Part shown: positions 24,336 through 36,900 of the stretch, piece by piece | Layout of the letters: every line of letters starts with the position of its first letter | How positions within the stretch are numbered: the first letter of the stretch is position 1 | From: Cyanophora paradoxa | Taxonomy: Eukaryota; Glaucocystophyceae; Cyanophorales; Cyanophoraceae | Assembly: GCA_004431415.1 (NCBI GenBank) | Contig: QPMI01000174.1 | Location: 1-64,000, forward strand | Direction: 5' to 3' | DNA length: 64,000 bases | The notes under the pieces: model-generated | Told to the model about the DNA's origin: nothing | The model's database searches: none | Seen by the model: the letters and a program-made list of their open reading frames with translations, nothing else | Made by a program: the position numbers and the translations under genes

Positions 24336-25209
24336 GCTGCCTGCGACCAGCGTCTTTCGGCGCATCCGCACGCACTGTAGGGAATTTACTAGTAGATCAG
24401 AATTTGTTTTGCCAATCATGAGATGAGCTTTTTTTACCGAAGGCCGGCCCAGTATCCCCACCACTCTGTTTTGATATCGCTGCCCCGGCCTGCCAGAGGC
24501 TGCCACAGCTCTGAGAGCGTCGCTGAGAAGCGCGGCGCTGACCCCGCGCGCAGCTTGCCGCGCCAGCTTGTCGAGCCGGCGGCCCCGGGATTCTTGGGAG
24601 TAGGGACTCGGGATTCGGGGATCATCGATATCGGATTCGATTCGAAACTCGGAAATTCCGATCGCGAGTCGAATTCGAATCCTGGTCCCTGGATATGCTG
24701 CATCATGTGCATATGCAGGCGCCGGCGCTTGGCTGCAGGCTGCAGCCGGCTGCAGGCTGCAGCCGGCTGCAGGCTGCAAACTATTAATTGCGGCAGTTTT
24801 TGCCGGGGTACACATTTGCGAGAGATGCTTTTCCGGAAGGAATCCGAAAGCATTTGATCTCATGATCAGCGCTAGCTGGCCATGGATACCGCATGCGCAT
24901 GCAGCGCTCGCGCGCACGCAGAGGCATCGTGAAAAGCTACCGCTCGCGTCTTCAGTGAGCTGCGCCGCAGCCTGCGCGCGCGTCGCCGACTCTCCGATTC
25001 AACAGAGCTCGAGTGCGCCAGACCATCGCAGCTGCAGCACGGCGCGCGGATCGGCCTGCAGTTCGCCGCTCGCTTGAGACCTATCAGTGCGAGCGCTGTG
25101 AGAGCCTCGCCATCGTAGCGCTGCAACCCTTGCCATGGACGCGTTCAGATCTAGATGCACGTGCACGCGCGGCGCCAGCGGCGGCCGCGGCGGCCCCGCC
25201 GTCGACGCC
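24336..25209. other. Intergenic, no gene seen
   Basis: Between the dehydratase stop and the ZIP transporter start. Contains a small GGCTGCAGGCTGCAGCC tandem/palindromic repeat at about 24727-24780. Probably holds the ZIP promoter; no TATA-like signal stands out. An in-frame upstream ATG at 25135 would add 25 residues to the ZIP protein. Confidence 0.6.
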
Positions 25210-28200
25210 ATGGCCGCGCGCCTCGCCCTGGCTGCTGTTGTCCTCATGCTCGCATTCCACGGAGCGTCTGGCGGAGGGGGCCACGGCGGCGGCGCGAAGG
25301 AGATCAAGTTCGTCGCGAAGGAGATCAACCACGCCGCGCTCGACCAGGCCAAGGTGCAGAGGGCCCTTGCGAAGCTCGTCAACGACTGCAGCGTCCAGTG
25401 GATGTCGGCCCTTGGTGAGCCTCCGGAAATCGATCTAGAGTGCCGGCCGCAGTCGATGCCAAAATTGAATTCTCGGCCGCGGGGTCTTTAAGTTTAGATT
25501 CCAACGCGTCGGATCTTAAGTTTAGCTGCAGGTGAAGCGCACGCAGACCACGACGACCACGACGATCACGGGGTCGACTCCAAACTGCCAGCGGGAGGCG
25601 CGCACGACGATCACGATGATCACGGCGCTGCGACAAACGGGAAGAAGGCCGACGATCACGACGATCACGACGAGCACGGGGAGCTCGAGGGAGCGCACGC
25701 TGCACCGGCCAACGGCACCGCATCGCTGGTCTCCTCGGGCGCGGAGGCAAACGGCACGGCGGGCGCCGGCGACCACAAGGAGGAGGGCCACCACGAGGAG
25801 GAGGGGCACGGTCACGAGGAGGAGAGCCCCGGGGGGACGACGCGGCGGCGCTCGCGGCGGCTGCAGCAGGCCCTCGCCTTCACGCCGCCCGTCCGAGAGC
25901 CGCTGCACGAGCTGCTCGTAGGCTGCACCAGCGGTGCGCATGGCCCCTCTAGATCTTGATATATTCGAATTCGAGCGTAACGAGCGAGGTCTGCTTTGAT
26001 TTCGCAGGGCGGCTGATGTGCGACACGGGGCGGGACGCGGCGGGGGACGCCTTCCTGAGCCCTCTGAGCTGTGAGTGCATGGAGGAGGAGGACGTATGCG
26101 CCCCGACCGAGAACGAGGAGCCCTACGACATGGCCATCCACGTCGTGCGCGCCCCGCCCCGCCCCACGTCGATTTCGAGCCTGCGCGCCGCGCGCCACCG
26201 TGCTGACGTGCACGTGATTCGCAATCCGTCCTGCTCGCAAAAACCCGCCAGGCCGCAATCTTCATCCTGGTGCGTGCGCGGTAGTACGCGTTGTTCCCCT
26301 ATACTTGATTAAATTGGCCCGATTATAGCCAAGCTCAAGATTTCGAGTATATTGGCTTCTACATACAACTAAAAATCGCCTGCACCGCTGTTTTGAAATA
26401 ATTATATAAGGCTCAAGCTCTAAACTCATCACGCCCCGCTCGCCATGCAGCTCGCGGTCTCCGTCCTTGGCTCTGGTGCGAGGCCCGCTTTCATCTGCCT
26501 AGGCCTCCGTCCCCACTCCCGCTGGCTCTGATCATGACTGCGCTGCCCCGGCCGCCTTAGGGTACCCCGTGCTGGCATACTACAAGCCGCGGCTCGCCCT
26601 CCCCCCGCTGGCCATGCGTGCCCTGGCCGTGTTCGGCGCAGGCGTCATCCTCGCCACTGGTACGGTGCCGCCCCGCCCGCTTTAAATGGACCTTCTTTTC
26701 ATGCTAGAGGTTCGAAGGAGTGAGCGCTAGCTTCAGAAATCAATATTAATATATATTTCAGTGCAATTGACGGCTATTGCCTCGTGCCGCAGCGCTCATC
26801 CACATGATGGGACCAGGCGAGTCGCTTGCAATTGAGCTTAAATTGATCTCGTTCACGTTCTGATCGGGTGATATCGATGAATTTTGTATTTCAGGGTACG
26901 AGCTCCTCAAGTCGCCGTGCGTCAGTACGATGTGGGACGAGTACGAGTCGTGGGGCGGGCTCTTCACTCTCATCGGCATCCTCCTCATCCTGGTACGACT
27001 CGCTAGATTTAGAACTAATATTAAATCTCTAGGCCCAGATTAGAATTGCACTGAAGCGAGCTCTGCGCAGATCGTGGAGCTCGTCGTGGCGCGCTACATG
27101 CCGCACAGCCACCTCGGCGCCCACGCCCACGGCCACGGCCACGGCCACGGCCACGGCCCGGGGCTCGAGATGGCCAACGGCAACGGCCACACGCACAGCA
27201 TGGTGCACCTCGGCAAGCCGGGCCAGCCCGACGTCGTCGGTGCGTGCCTCCCCCGGCCCCTTTCCTTGCGCCCGCCCGTCGGCGGCGGCGGCGGCGGCTT
27301 ACCGGCAGGCCGCCGGGGCGCGCGCAGTGGCGATGGCGGCGGGGGCGCAGTGGCGCCCGGCGGGGGCCGATCTGGAGCGGCAGCGGCCGCAGCAGGAGCG
27401 GGGGGGCGGGGGGAAGATCCTGGGGCTCATCCCCGCCCCGAAGGGCCCCGCGCTGGTGAGCCTCGCGGTGACGGAGGAGCAGCGGCGGCGGCGCGTCGGC
27501 CTCGTCGGTCTCGAGATCGCCATCGCCGCCCACTCCGTCGTCATCGGCATCCGTGCGCCCGAGCCCGCGCTCCCCACCGCCGCGGAAATTCATTATAAAC
27601 CTTGTCCTATCGATATGTCGCGCAGCACACTTCAAATCTAATTTTATAGATTCTTATCAAACCGCCGTATTCTTGATATCGTAGTCTATATATATGGCTA
27701 GTTTGATGGGCACGGGCGCCCTGGGCCGCGGCCGGCGGCTGACGGGGGCGCTGTGGCGGTGCGGGCGCGCGGGCGCAGTGCTCGGCATCTCGCGGGAGAA
27801 CTTCACCTCCCTCCTCATCGCCATCGCCCTCCACCGTGCGCCCCGCGCTGCCGCTCGCGGTCCCCGCCTCTTGTCGAGATCTAGAGGGTCCCGCCTGCAG
27901 AGTTCTTCGAGGGCATCGCCCTCTCCTCCGCTGTCCTCGGCGCCGGCATCGTGCGCCCCTGCCCCCCGCCCGCCCCCTCGAAGAATTCGCACCGCATGCA
28001 AAATCAAAGCTGATGATGATGGTGGCCCGGGCCAGGTGCGGGGCTGGGCGCTGCCGCTCCTGACCATCGTGCCGTACGGCCTCGCGACGCCGGCCGGCGT
28101 CGCCATCGGCGTCGGCATCCACAGCTCGTACCAGGGCAACTCCACGGCGAGCCGGCGCCTATATATAGCCATGCCTGCTGCGGTGTTTGGAGCGCAGCTG

Positions 28201-28637
28201 ACCCTCTCTTTTCTCCCCGCGGCAGACCCGCGTGCTCGTCGAGGGGATCATCGAGTGCATCGCCGGCGGCATTCTCCTCTACGCCGCCCGTGCGCCACTT
28301 GCAACAGTCCCGGCGCCTGCAGCTGCCCCCTAGGCCCCGCCAATCTAGATCTGCCCTCGGGTGTTATGTTTACAGTGGCCGATCGCGAGCAGTGGTGGAG
28401 CTGATCGTGCCGGCCTTCGAGAACACGGACCGGGAGCCCAAGCGCGTCGGTGCGAGCGCGCGCCCCCGCGATGTATCCATCCCCCCTGCAGCTACAGCTA
28501 GCCCTCCCGCGCATCCCGGCCCGCCCCCCGCGCCACCGCTGACTGCGACGCGCCGCGGCGGCCTCGCAGTGCTGGCGCTGGTCGGCGCGCTGGTGCTGGG
28601 CGCCGCCGTCATGGCAGTCCTCGGCCGCTGGGCGTAG
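25210..28637 (+). CDS. ZIP-family zinc/iron transporter
   Basis: Multi-exon gene for a secretory-route metal importer. The chosen ATG at 25210 starts a signal peptide (MAARLALAAVVLMLAFHGAS); an in-frame ATG at 25135 would place about 25 charged residues before it. Next comes a His/Asp-rich extracellular stretch (repeated DDHDDH, about 25545-25680), then a cysteine-containing exon (PLSCECMEEEDVC, about 26058) and membrane exons (YPVLAYYKPRLALPPLA; FGAGVILATG). A second His-rich loop, HAHGHGHGHGHG, lies near 27124. The ZIP core is LEIAIAAHSVVIG (about 27509-27548) joined across a long intron to LGISRENFTSLLIAIALH (about 27780-27833), then FFEGIALSSAVLGAG (about 27902), the H-S..IG and H-FFEG-A metal-site motifs of transmembrane helices 4 and 5. 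It ends at a TAG at 28635-28637. His-rich loops in this family bind or sense zinc. Metal specificity is not determined. Confidence 0.87.
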
Positions 28638-29879
28638 GTAATTAATATAATCCCGACGTCAGCCATATGCATATGCATGCGCATGCATATGGCATGGCCA
28701 GCTGCAGCGACTTCGAATTTCGAGCTCAGCCGCGTCGACGTCGCGACGGGTCTTCGATATTTCATGACTCTTAGAGCTTCATTATAATAGTAATTACTTC
28801 TCTCTAAATCCGGACACGCGAGACCTCGAGCTCAGTAGATTGTTACATTGTTTGGGCTGCCAGGAGTCGACGTATGCCAGGCTGCACCCGCGCGCGGCTC
28901 GGCGGCCGATATCGATGGATCGGCGTTGAATCAATGTCGCGATCGATTCAGCTATATAGCGTCTTTAGGTATAGCTAGGATATAGTTAACGTTAAACGTT
29001 TATATTCCAGCGGACTATTTACTAAGTTAGGTATAGTACAGCCTGGCAGCTAGAATTGAGTTTAAGCTTCCGCGCGCAGATCGGATCCGTACACGCCCAA
29101 TTGCAAGGAGGGGAGGGAAGGGAAGAGGCGAGCTCGAGGGTGCAAGTGCAAGCGCACGCGCGCTCGCAAGTGCAATTTTGCAAGGTGCAAGTGCGGACCG
29201 GAGGGGGGGGGGGGGGGGGGGACGGCGACTTTGAGGGGGAAAGACTTTTTTTACCGATAGGGGGGAAGACTTGGAGGTTGGGGGAAGACTTGGAGGGGCT
29301 ACCCTTGCGAGTTGGAGGGTTGCAGAGTCGCGGCGCCAACTCGAGTTGTACATGCATGGGTGCGTAGTACACTGCGTACTACCGCAGTCTACCGGTACGT
29401 CGCAGCTGCGCATGCGCATACAGATCCTCAGAGCTTCGAATTCCCGCCGCGGCGCAGCCGCGGCCGCGGCCGCATGCGCATCATCGGCCCGCATGCATAT
29501 CATGCGCAGCCCTATCTCGCGCGAAACGGCACGCCCGCAGCAAGGATCCGGAGATAACGCCTCGATCGAGTTCAGCTCAAGCTTAAGTTTGCGCACGATA
29601 CCGGTACCGCCGTCATGATCAAAACCGGGCGCGCATATCATAGTATGCATATGCACCCATCACCGCATCAGACGTTGCGCATGCAGCCTCGACGCCGGCA
29701 GTTCTAGAGTCTAGGCGCCGGCCCGCGGCCTGCCCGCACATTACGTATACGCTCGCGCTGCCATGCGCGGCCGCGCGCGGCTTTCAACTGCGCTTCGGAG
29801 GCAGCCAGCTGCAGCTAGCTGCAGCCCGGGCGCGGCGTCGTTCACGCTCTCTCACGTTAAGAAGGCGGCCAGACCTAGA
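28638..29879. other. Intergenic, no gene seen
   Basis: Palindrome-dense host spacer (CATATGCATATGCATGCGCATGC near 28662) with a G-run of about 18 at 29203-29220. It precedes the symporter gene and presumably holds its promoter. Confidence 0.6.
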
Positions 29880-30504
29880 ATGTCAGCCCTCGCAGCGACC
29901 GCGTCACAGTGCAAGATCGAACCGACGGTCGTCTCTGGCCGGACGACTCTCAACGCCGCCGATGTCTCAACCATCGTCCGTGCGCGACACGCAATTACAG
30001 ATTTGGGCCGCGCGCGCACGCGCGCGCGGAGAATTCGAATTGATGTCCGGATTAATATATTCCGGAGCCTGACGGCGCCGCCCACGCCCACGCGCAGTTT
30101 ACTTCGCGGGCGTCCTTGGCGTCGCCTTCTTCGTCGCGTGGCGGAGCGCACGCGCATGCGCTCGCACCCGCCGGCGCCGCCCGCGCGCGGCGCGTGGCCT
30201 CGAGCTCGCGATCGGATCGAATCCGATCGATATCGCGATCGCAGGCGGCGGCGCACCTCTTCCGTTGACTACTTCCTCGCGGACCGGCACGCCCGCCCGC
30301 CGCGCGGCTCCCGCTCCCGCTCGGCCCTCTCGGATCATGAGCGACCGGCACTCGCAGCAACTCGGTCTGGTGGGCCGTCGGCTTCTCCCTCTTCACCTCC
30401 AACATCGGCACGGAGGTGCGCGTGCCCCCCGCGCGGTCCTCGTACCCCGCGAGCGAGCCCGGGGCAGCACCTGGTGGGCCTCGCCGGCTCCGGAGCCTCC
30501 CGCG
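29880..30504 (+). pseudogene. Sodium/solute symporter (SGLT/SSS family), 5' exons, split by element 1
   Basis: Exons read from the ATG at 29880 (MSALAATASQ), a membrane segment VYFAGVLGVAFFVAW (about 30098), VDYFLADRH (about 30264), then WWAVGFSLFTSNIGTE (about 30368-30415). After a short intron comes HLVGLAGSGAS, which is cut at 30504. The SSS family hallmark is W-W.VG.SLFASNIG-EHFVGLAG-GA, so this is the start of a Na+-coupled sugar or solute transporter in the plasma membrane. The reading frame continues exactly on the other side of the viral insertion at 58801 once one copy of CCCGCG is removed. As assembled, this allele cannot encode the normal transporter. Confidence 0.85.
30499..30504. 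repeat. Target site duplication, left copy (CCCGCG)
   Basis: The 6 bp CCCGCG directly precede the left terminal repeat and recur directly after the right terminal repeat at 58801-58806. Polinton-type integrases typically leave 5-6 bp duplications. Confidence 0.93.
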
Positions 30505-30788
30505 ACACATAGTAAAATGCGGAGTTTTAACCCTCGGCTTAATCTTAATTGATTTTGTTGATATATCTCGTATATTCTATTTCTATCAATCGATAATCTG
30601 TGTATATATTATCGAATATTCATTTATTTCGATTATTTTGTATTCTTTTCGATATTTTATCGTAAATTTCTCTTATTTTCCGATTAGTTTTACTGAGTTA
30701 ATCGATAATCTGTATATATTTCCGAATAATATAACTGAATCTCAATTAGATCTTGCCTCTGGTTAAAACTCCGCATTTTACTATGTGT
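30505..30788. repeat. Terminal fold-back: 28-bp perfect inverted repeat inside the left TIR
   Basis: The first 28 bases (30505-30532, ACACATAG...TTTTAACC) are repeated exactly in reverse complement at 30761-30788. They enclose 228 bp of AT-rich sequence with two related segments, ATCGATAATCTGTGTATATAT and ATCGATAATCTGTATATAT. The single strand could fold into a long hairpin with the very end of the element in its stem. Confidence 0.9.
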
Positions 30789-31031
30789 GATTGGTCTTTT
30801 TGTTAATTGATTTAATCGATATTATATTCATGTACTTTCTCGATTAAATTTAATTAAATTTAATTCATTTAATCGGAAATATATCGCTTAACTCGATTAA
30901 GATCCATAAATGATTCATTTGTTTATATTAACAAATCGATCTCTTATTGAATTCAATCGTAATTATACATGAAACTTATATGATTTTATCATTGTTTTGT
31001 TGAGTCTAAGGGGGGACCCTTAGGATTTTGG

Positions 31032-31149
31032 GTGTGACAGGTGTGACAGGTGTGACAGGTCAATCCCAAGGAAAGTCCTAGTGAGAAATTGATTTTTAAA
31101 ATCCACGGGATAAACCTGTCACACCTGTCACACAAACCATATTCAGTAA
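31032..31149. repeat. GTGTGACAG palindromic repeat block, left TIR copy
   Basis: Three tandem GTGTGACAG units (31032-31058), a 55-bp spacer, then two inverted units ending at 31133. These overlap the 17-bp motif in inverse orientation (31133-31149, CAAACCATATTCAGTAA). Related blocks lie at 41169-41286 and in the right TIR. Confidence 0.85.
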
Positions 31150-31760
31150 GGACCTCATATATTGTGAAAATCTCAGTGTTAGTTGGTGTAGTTGATTCAA
31201 AAAATGCATTTTATACTCTGATTCATTGTTATTTCCTGTGAAATTTGAGTCAACTCAACCCACTTAGTCAACCCTTGCATTGAATTCGTAACAAAATCCA
31301 TATACTATCGATTAATATGAGTCAACCATGAGTCCACTTAGTATTAAATATTAATCAATGTAAATATAAACAAGGGGATTAAGAGGAATGCTTATTGAAT
31401 ATGGTCAGGGTGGACTCACTTTTTCATACAAATCGAATTCCCAAGTAAATTTGACTCTAAATTGTTAGGTGGATCTTCTAAGTGGACTCAAAATGTTCAC
31501 TTTGTGATACATGTTAGCTCAAATCCTTACTGTTTATGGTCAGGGTTGACTAAGTGGGGGGAGTTGACACATTTTTTGAAATCCTTTTTAGAAAACTTTT
31601 GGTCCCAAATATTTCCTGTGAAATTTGAGTCAACTCAACCCACTTAGTCAACCCTTGCATTGAATTCGTAACAAAATCCATATACTATTACTACTTTTAC
31701 GATTAATATGAGTCAACCTTGAGTCCACTTTAATATAAATATTATATAATAGGGGGAATC

Positions 31761-32525
31761 AAGGGGAGATGCTTATAAACATATGAATTATTGAGCCTAT
31801 GATACTTACATCGTCAGGCAGGCCTCGTTAAGAGGATTCCGAATCTGTTTTTGGTTTTGTCACATGATGAGTTGGTGAAGAGATACATGCATTTTAGTGT
31901 TTTGTATGTGGTTTAATGATATGATGTCATAATGCATGGGTTTTCGTCAACAGTTAAATGAACAGTTAAGTGGACACCGTTTCACGATAAACGAGTAGAC
32001 ACTGCCTACTCCAACAGGTGTCCACTTAACTGTTCACTTAATTGTTCGCAATTTGCTTCATTGTCTTTCAATAGCTTTCCCGCATATCTTGTTTTCAATT
32101 GTTGTTGCAGTACACTATTACAATAGTTGTCTCGTTAACTGTTCACTTATCTGTTCGCTGCGGAAAAAAGACGATGACGGACGTGTTATGTTACGAAATG
32201 ATGTCATAATGACGATGCATATGTATATGATATATATGACACACCATCGAACTCGGGAGATCATGACGATCACGGCGATATATATATGTTATGTGTTTAT
32301 GATACATCATTATTACATCATTATGATGCATCATTCCGAAATCTCGAAAAATCGATAATCGGCATCTTCAAACGCTTGTATCTCATCACCAGATTATCAA
32401 ATCGCAACGTTCTGCATATCGCTGTGAAGCGCTTGAAAAGATCTACAAGACAATGTGTATATCATATGCATATATGTATATCAGTCATACATATATTTGG
32501 AAAAAACGAGTTTTCGGCTAGCAAA
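31761..32525. other. Spacer between left TIR and integrase; repeats only
   Basis: Contains a 19-bp perfect inverted repeat, GAACAGTTAAGTGGACACC at 31960-31978 with its complement at 32017-32035, and a further copy of TTAACTGTTCACTTA at 32135-32149. Runs of TATATAT occur near 32220-32290. A 101-codon plus frame at 32053-32358 is low-complexity (His/Ile/Met-rich) and I do not regard it as a gene. Confidence 0.6.
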
Positions 32526-33910
32526 CTAGCTAGTTTTGGTCCTCTCTCTTAGTGTTCTTTGAGGTTTAGGGGCTGTATATGACTCCTTAGTAGTCTGAAA
32601 GTCACTATACCATCTCTGGCTATTCACTTCTGAAAGTTTCTGTGTGCCTGCTATGGTGAGCTTTTTGAGTTCCCTATTAACTTTCCCAGCCTTCTCCTTC
32701 CTAGCCTCTATCAAAGGCTTATCTGGGACTTCATTAGCAGCTTCTATGCCTTCTCTCCTTATAGCAGCATCAACCCTAGCTTCCTCTTTAGCTTGCTCTA
32801 AGGCATCTACTGTAGGGGTTTCCAGATACTCAACTGCATTCACAGGCAACAGCTCATGGAAAGCAAACCTGTTATCTATGATCTCTCCAGTGGGACTCTT
32901 TAGCTTAAACTTAAAGCCTTCCCTACTATCAACAGTGTAAACCATCCTAGACCAATTGTTACCCTGTTTAGCAAAGGGGTTCTTCTCTACTTTCACTCTA
33001 ACAAACATGCCAGGCTGCATGGTATCAAGATAAGCTATTGATTTCTTGAATCTTTCATCTTCTAATCCTACTATATACCTATAATGCTCCTCTGTAGTTT
33101 CACCTGGCTTCATCTTAGTAGCTGAGTGAACTGTATTATTGTAATTATACTCAATATCACCTAACACATCAAAGAATCTAGCTGTATTATTGGCTATGCA
33201 GTAGTTTGTGATCAGTCTCTTAATCTGCTTGTTAAAGGCTTCAATTCGACCTTGGCTCCTATGGTCTGCAGTTCCACTCACTTGGTGTTCTATGTATTTA
33301 CTAGATAAATACTCCTGGAATATTCGATTTTGGAATTCACTCCCAGCATCTGATTGAACTTTTATTATGGGTCTTGCTACTCTCATCTCAAGCTGTTTAA
33401 ATGCAGCTAATGTAGTGAGAGCTGATTTATCCCTTATAGGTATGATATACCCAGTTCTCAGTGTGGATTCCATTGCAGTCATAAAAGTATCATAGCCATT
33501 GTTTTGTTTCTTATAAGCTGGGAAAAGAGCAAATCAATCACATAGGTATCAAGGGGTTGCCTTATTGGAACCATGGGATCTCTCTTCCTAGATATAGCAG
33601 GTGCATTGATCTGAACTACCTCTTGCTTTTTATAGAACTCTTGCAACTGCTTGTAGGATTCATCTGGTAACTCAGCCCTCATAGCTTGAAGCCCTTTGTA
33701 ACCAGTTCTCACATCATAGAATCTCTTGGCAATCTTGCTAGTTTCTTTCACTGCAATAGCAACTGGGATCTCTACTGGGACAAGCTCTTTCATTTCAGAC
33801 TTTTTAACAATTCGAGATTCCCCTTTTTCCTCCTTTGGAACTGTGATAGGCAGTAGGTTACCTTGCAGTTGCTCAGTGGTTCTCCTAACTATTCTTCCAG
33901 TTGCTGGCAT
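32526..33910 (-). CDS. Polinton-type DDE (rve) integrase, with one frame break
   Basis: Catalyses insertion of the viral DNA into the host genome and explains the 6-bp target duplication. The upstream frame (from the ATG at 33910) holds an N-terminal region and the first catalytic Asp in YVIDLLF. The frame then breaks at a run of four T (minus strand; 33523-33526). The downstream frame continues PAYKKQNNGYD..., with the second Asp in QSDAGSEFQN and the Glu in SQGRIEAFNKQIKR, giving a complete D-D-E set. A C-terminal domain of about 150 residues follows. The total length, 1,385 nt, is one base short of a full frame (about 461 aa). No standard -1 slippery heptamer is present at the break, so a base loss in the DNA or in the read is more likely than recoding. 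The stop is 4 bp from the polymerase gene's side, consistent with an integrase-polymerase transcription unit. Confidence 0.9.
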
Positions 33911-33913
33911 CTC

Positions 33914-36900
33914 TTAATTAAAAGGAACAGAATTAATACCATCTGGTAAGATGTATCTCTTTGCATCAAAGCAGTTTAGGGCAACCCTTCTACTCACAGT
34001 ATCTATTATTGTGTGATCTGCCCTTCTTTTCTGCTTTGCAGTCACAGTCTTGCTGATACCTGCAAATAAACACTGCTTAAAATCATTGAATTGCAGTTCC
34101 TCAGTGGAAGTCCCAGAAAGCTTACTTCTCTCTATCTCAGCTGCTCTGAAACTGTAAACTTTGGCTCTCAGACCCACATACTCCAATATAGCAGAACCTG
34201 GCATCTCATTTTTGTATTTACCTGGGGTCATTCTGTTAGATCCCCCTAAGTCCAGATTAAAGGATATATTCTCTAGGTCTTTTTGGAGGGTCTGAGATTC
34301 GATATATAGACAAAAGGAATCAGTATCATGGAATAGTAACTTTGCTTTTGCCCACTGGGACCTTACAGTATCATAGAAGAACTTGTAGTTATGCAGTTTG
34401 GCAGTATCCAAAACATAAGCCCCAATAGCAACAGGCTTATCTAGCTTCACATGTTTTGTGTAAAACTCAAAGGCAACTGCCCTTTCACTTATGGGACTTG
34501 TTGATTTCACCAATGGGGAAGCTGCATATTTCATAAATAGCTTCTCAGTGTTGGCAATCTTAACCACAGATCGACCTCTACATGATTCAATGCATTTCCC
34601 ATAGATTGAATTATTCATGAGCTTATAGAAATCAGCCTCGAATTTATTCACTGCTTTCCTTCTCATATCAGTATTCAGCTCAATGTAGGGTTTCATTACA
34701 GGAGCCACAGTAAATGATAGGACCCTGTGAACCTTCTTTAGTTTCACACCTTTAGCTAACATGTATTGTAGAAGAGGCTCAGAAACTACATAGTTGGTCA
34801 CAGAACCAAAGGTTGCAGTTAGCTTAGGGGTTTTATCAAGCTCTTCTCCTGAGAGATCCAATAGGCTTTTTTGATATTGTGATAATTCGGCATATTCTAC
34901 TATTTTCTTGTTAATAATTAGAGGGAAATCACTGTGATCTAGAAACAGCCTAATTGGGTAATCCAGATCAACTTCTAGGAAACTGGATCTGTTATCTTGT
35001 GGGTTGAATTCGGTCTCCCATCTAAAATCACCAACTGGGATTGGCTGACTCAAACAGTAGCCATACAAGTTGTTAGCATCAAACAGCATAATATGGGAGT
35101 TCTCACCATCAGCCTCAGCATACCTACAAGGCATTGTTGCAAAGCCACCCCTGATTCCCCTCTCAACAAATTCGTATTGCTCTACATCACTTATAAGCTC
35201 TATTTTTGCCTTGGTGGTCCTTAACATAGCATCCCAAGATAGCCCAGGTGCAGATACATAATGAACTGGGTCAAGTCCATATACTGAGTGTGAAAGCCTT
35301 CTAAAAGCCTGGAATTTGTTCATTAACTCAGTCACATCAGCAGCTCCGAAATCCATGAAATTGCTTGCATCAATGAACTTGTAAAGACCCCATTGCAATG
35401 AAAGGTATTGATCAAAGTTTTTCGAAAGGATTTCGATTCGCTTTTTATCACCCATGCCTGCTATTTTTCTGAAAATGAATGTCCCACAGTCATCCATTTG
35501 ATCAACAACAACTGCAACTTTGGTTTGCTTTGAGATTCTCCTATGGAGATTGCAGTTTCTGCATGCAGGAGCAATGTAATGACCTGTGTGGTGATCATGA
35601 TCCCTGCATTTGAAGTTCTCCTTGGTGAACCTCTCACTGCAAAGGTAACAGTGTTTGGTAGCTCTGTAAATAGCCTTTTGCTCATCTGTGAGTTCATTCA
35701 TGGGAATATTGGTAAACAGAAAATCGATTAGTTCTCTTGCTTTGGATTCCAAGCATTCAAACAGACCTCCCATTGGATCCTGCCCCTCAAATCGAAAATC
35801 TTGAACATCTGCCCCAGTGACTATTCTAATGTTGACTGCTGAGACTTCCCTCTTGGATTTCGATGCATCAATAAAAATACTTCTATGTTCAATCTTGCAG
35901 TAAACCACAACAGGAAGCCAGACAGTTTTCCTGAGGTTTTTCAGTCCAAACTCTATTGTGGTGTCAGGCTTAGGGGTGATTCCCTTTGAGAGTCTCCAAT
36001 CAATGCATCTGTTTGAGTCCACATGAGCAGTGAGTTTAGCCTCAGACCTGAATCGAGATAAGCATGTATCACAGTAGTGTAACTTTTGATCCTTGGTTTT
36101 ATCAAGGGCAACTCTGAGAAGTCTTGAAAGGGACATGATAGTAATATAGTGACCATTCCCTTCATCATCATGAATGAGCATTAGATTAATCTTTTGCTTT
36201 CTGCCTGGGTTGCTGGATTGATGTAGGGGATATATAACATCTCCATCCATTCCAAATATGTTTATGCTGATGCCTGCATTTTGAGATTCGAATTTATCAA
36301 TGATTTCAGCATCACAAGGAACAGGGAATGGGATATTGTCGAAATTGAGAGCCAAAGGATTGTATGTGGTTGGTGAGTATTTCCATTTGCGATATTGTGT
36401 AAGCTCACTTCTCTTGTGGGAATTTACATCTTTCCTATGGATCCATGCCAAAATGGCATTTTCAAAGCAAGAATCATCAATATTTCGAATATTCACTGTG
36501 GCTCTCTTGGCTGCAATTGATTCTGGTGTTTTAACATAGCAGCCACCAGTTGGGGCATAACTCATAATAGCAACTCTTAGCATTTCGATTCTCTCCAATC
36601 GATAGCTATCAACAACATTCATCTGTTCCTGACACATTTGGGCTGCTTTATTCAGCTCAGTTCGAATATTTCTCGATTTGGTTAATACAAAATAATCGCT
36701 GTAAATGTATTTCGATATCCAAACCTGTGGATTGCTGACTTTTACGAACTTGCAGATAAACGACAAGCGAACTTTGATTGCCCTGAATTGATCCAGACTA
36801 TCTCTTAAACGTTTTGGTAGAGAGGTTGCAATTCTATCTAAATATTCAATCACATCTACCACAACTTCCCTTCTGGCTCTGTATGTGAGCCAGCGATATA

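Larger units (their letters stand above)
30505..31760. repeat. Left terminal inverted repeat (1,256 bp)
   Basis: Compared by eye with the reverse complement of 57545-58800, it agrees up to AGGGGGAATC at 31751-31760, after which the two sides differ. It begins ACACATAGTAAAATGCGG. Within it are a terminal fold-back (30505-30788), a GTGTGACAG palindrome (31032-31133) and a 78-bp direct repeat at 31231-31308 and 31611-31688 (beginning ATTTCCTGTG). It has no credible gene: a 61-codon frame at 31462-31647 is duplicated in the other repeat and resembles nothing. Confidence 0.93.

Noticed and set aside
30505-30788. The 284-bp terminal fold-back as an independent MITE
   Set aside because: No target duplication around it (CCCGCG outside, GATTGG inside), and its outer end coincides exactly with the provirus end on both sides.
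31032-31133. GTGTGACAG repeats as a CRISPR array
   Set aside because: Units are 9 bp, contiguous and inverted around one spacer; no regular repeat-spacer structure.
31462-31647. 61-codon frame in the left TIR, duplicated in the right TIR
   Set aside because: Its duplication follows from the TIR itself; it spans direct repeats and has no promoter motif or recognisable sequence.
32053-32358. 101-codon plus-strand frame beside the integrase
   Set aside because: Low-complexity His/Ile/Met-rich product over TATATA runs, no promoter motif, no similarity to known proteins.
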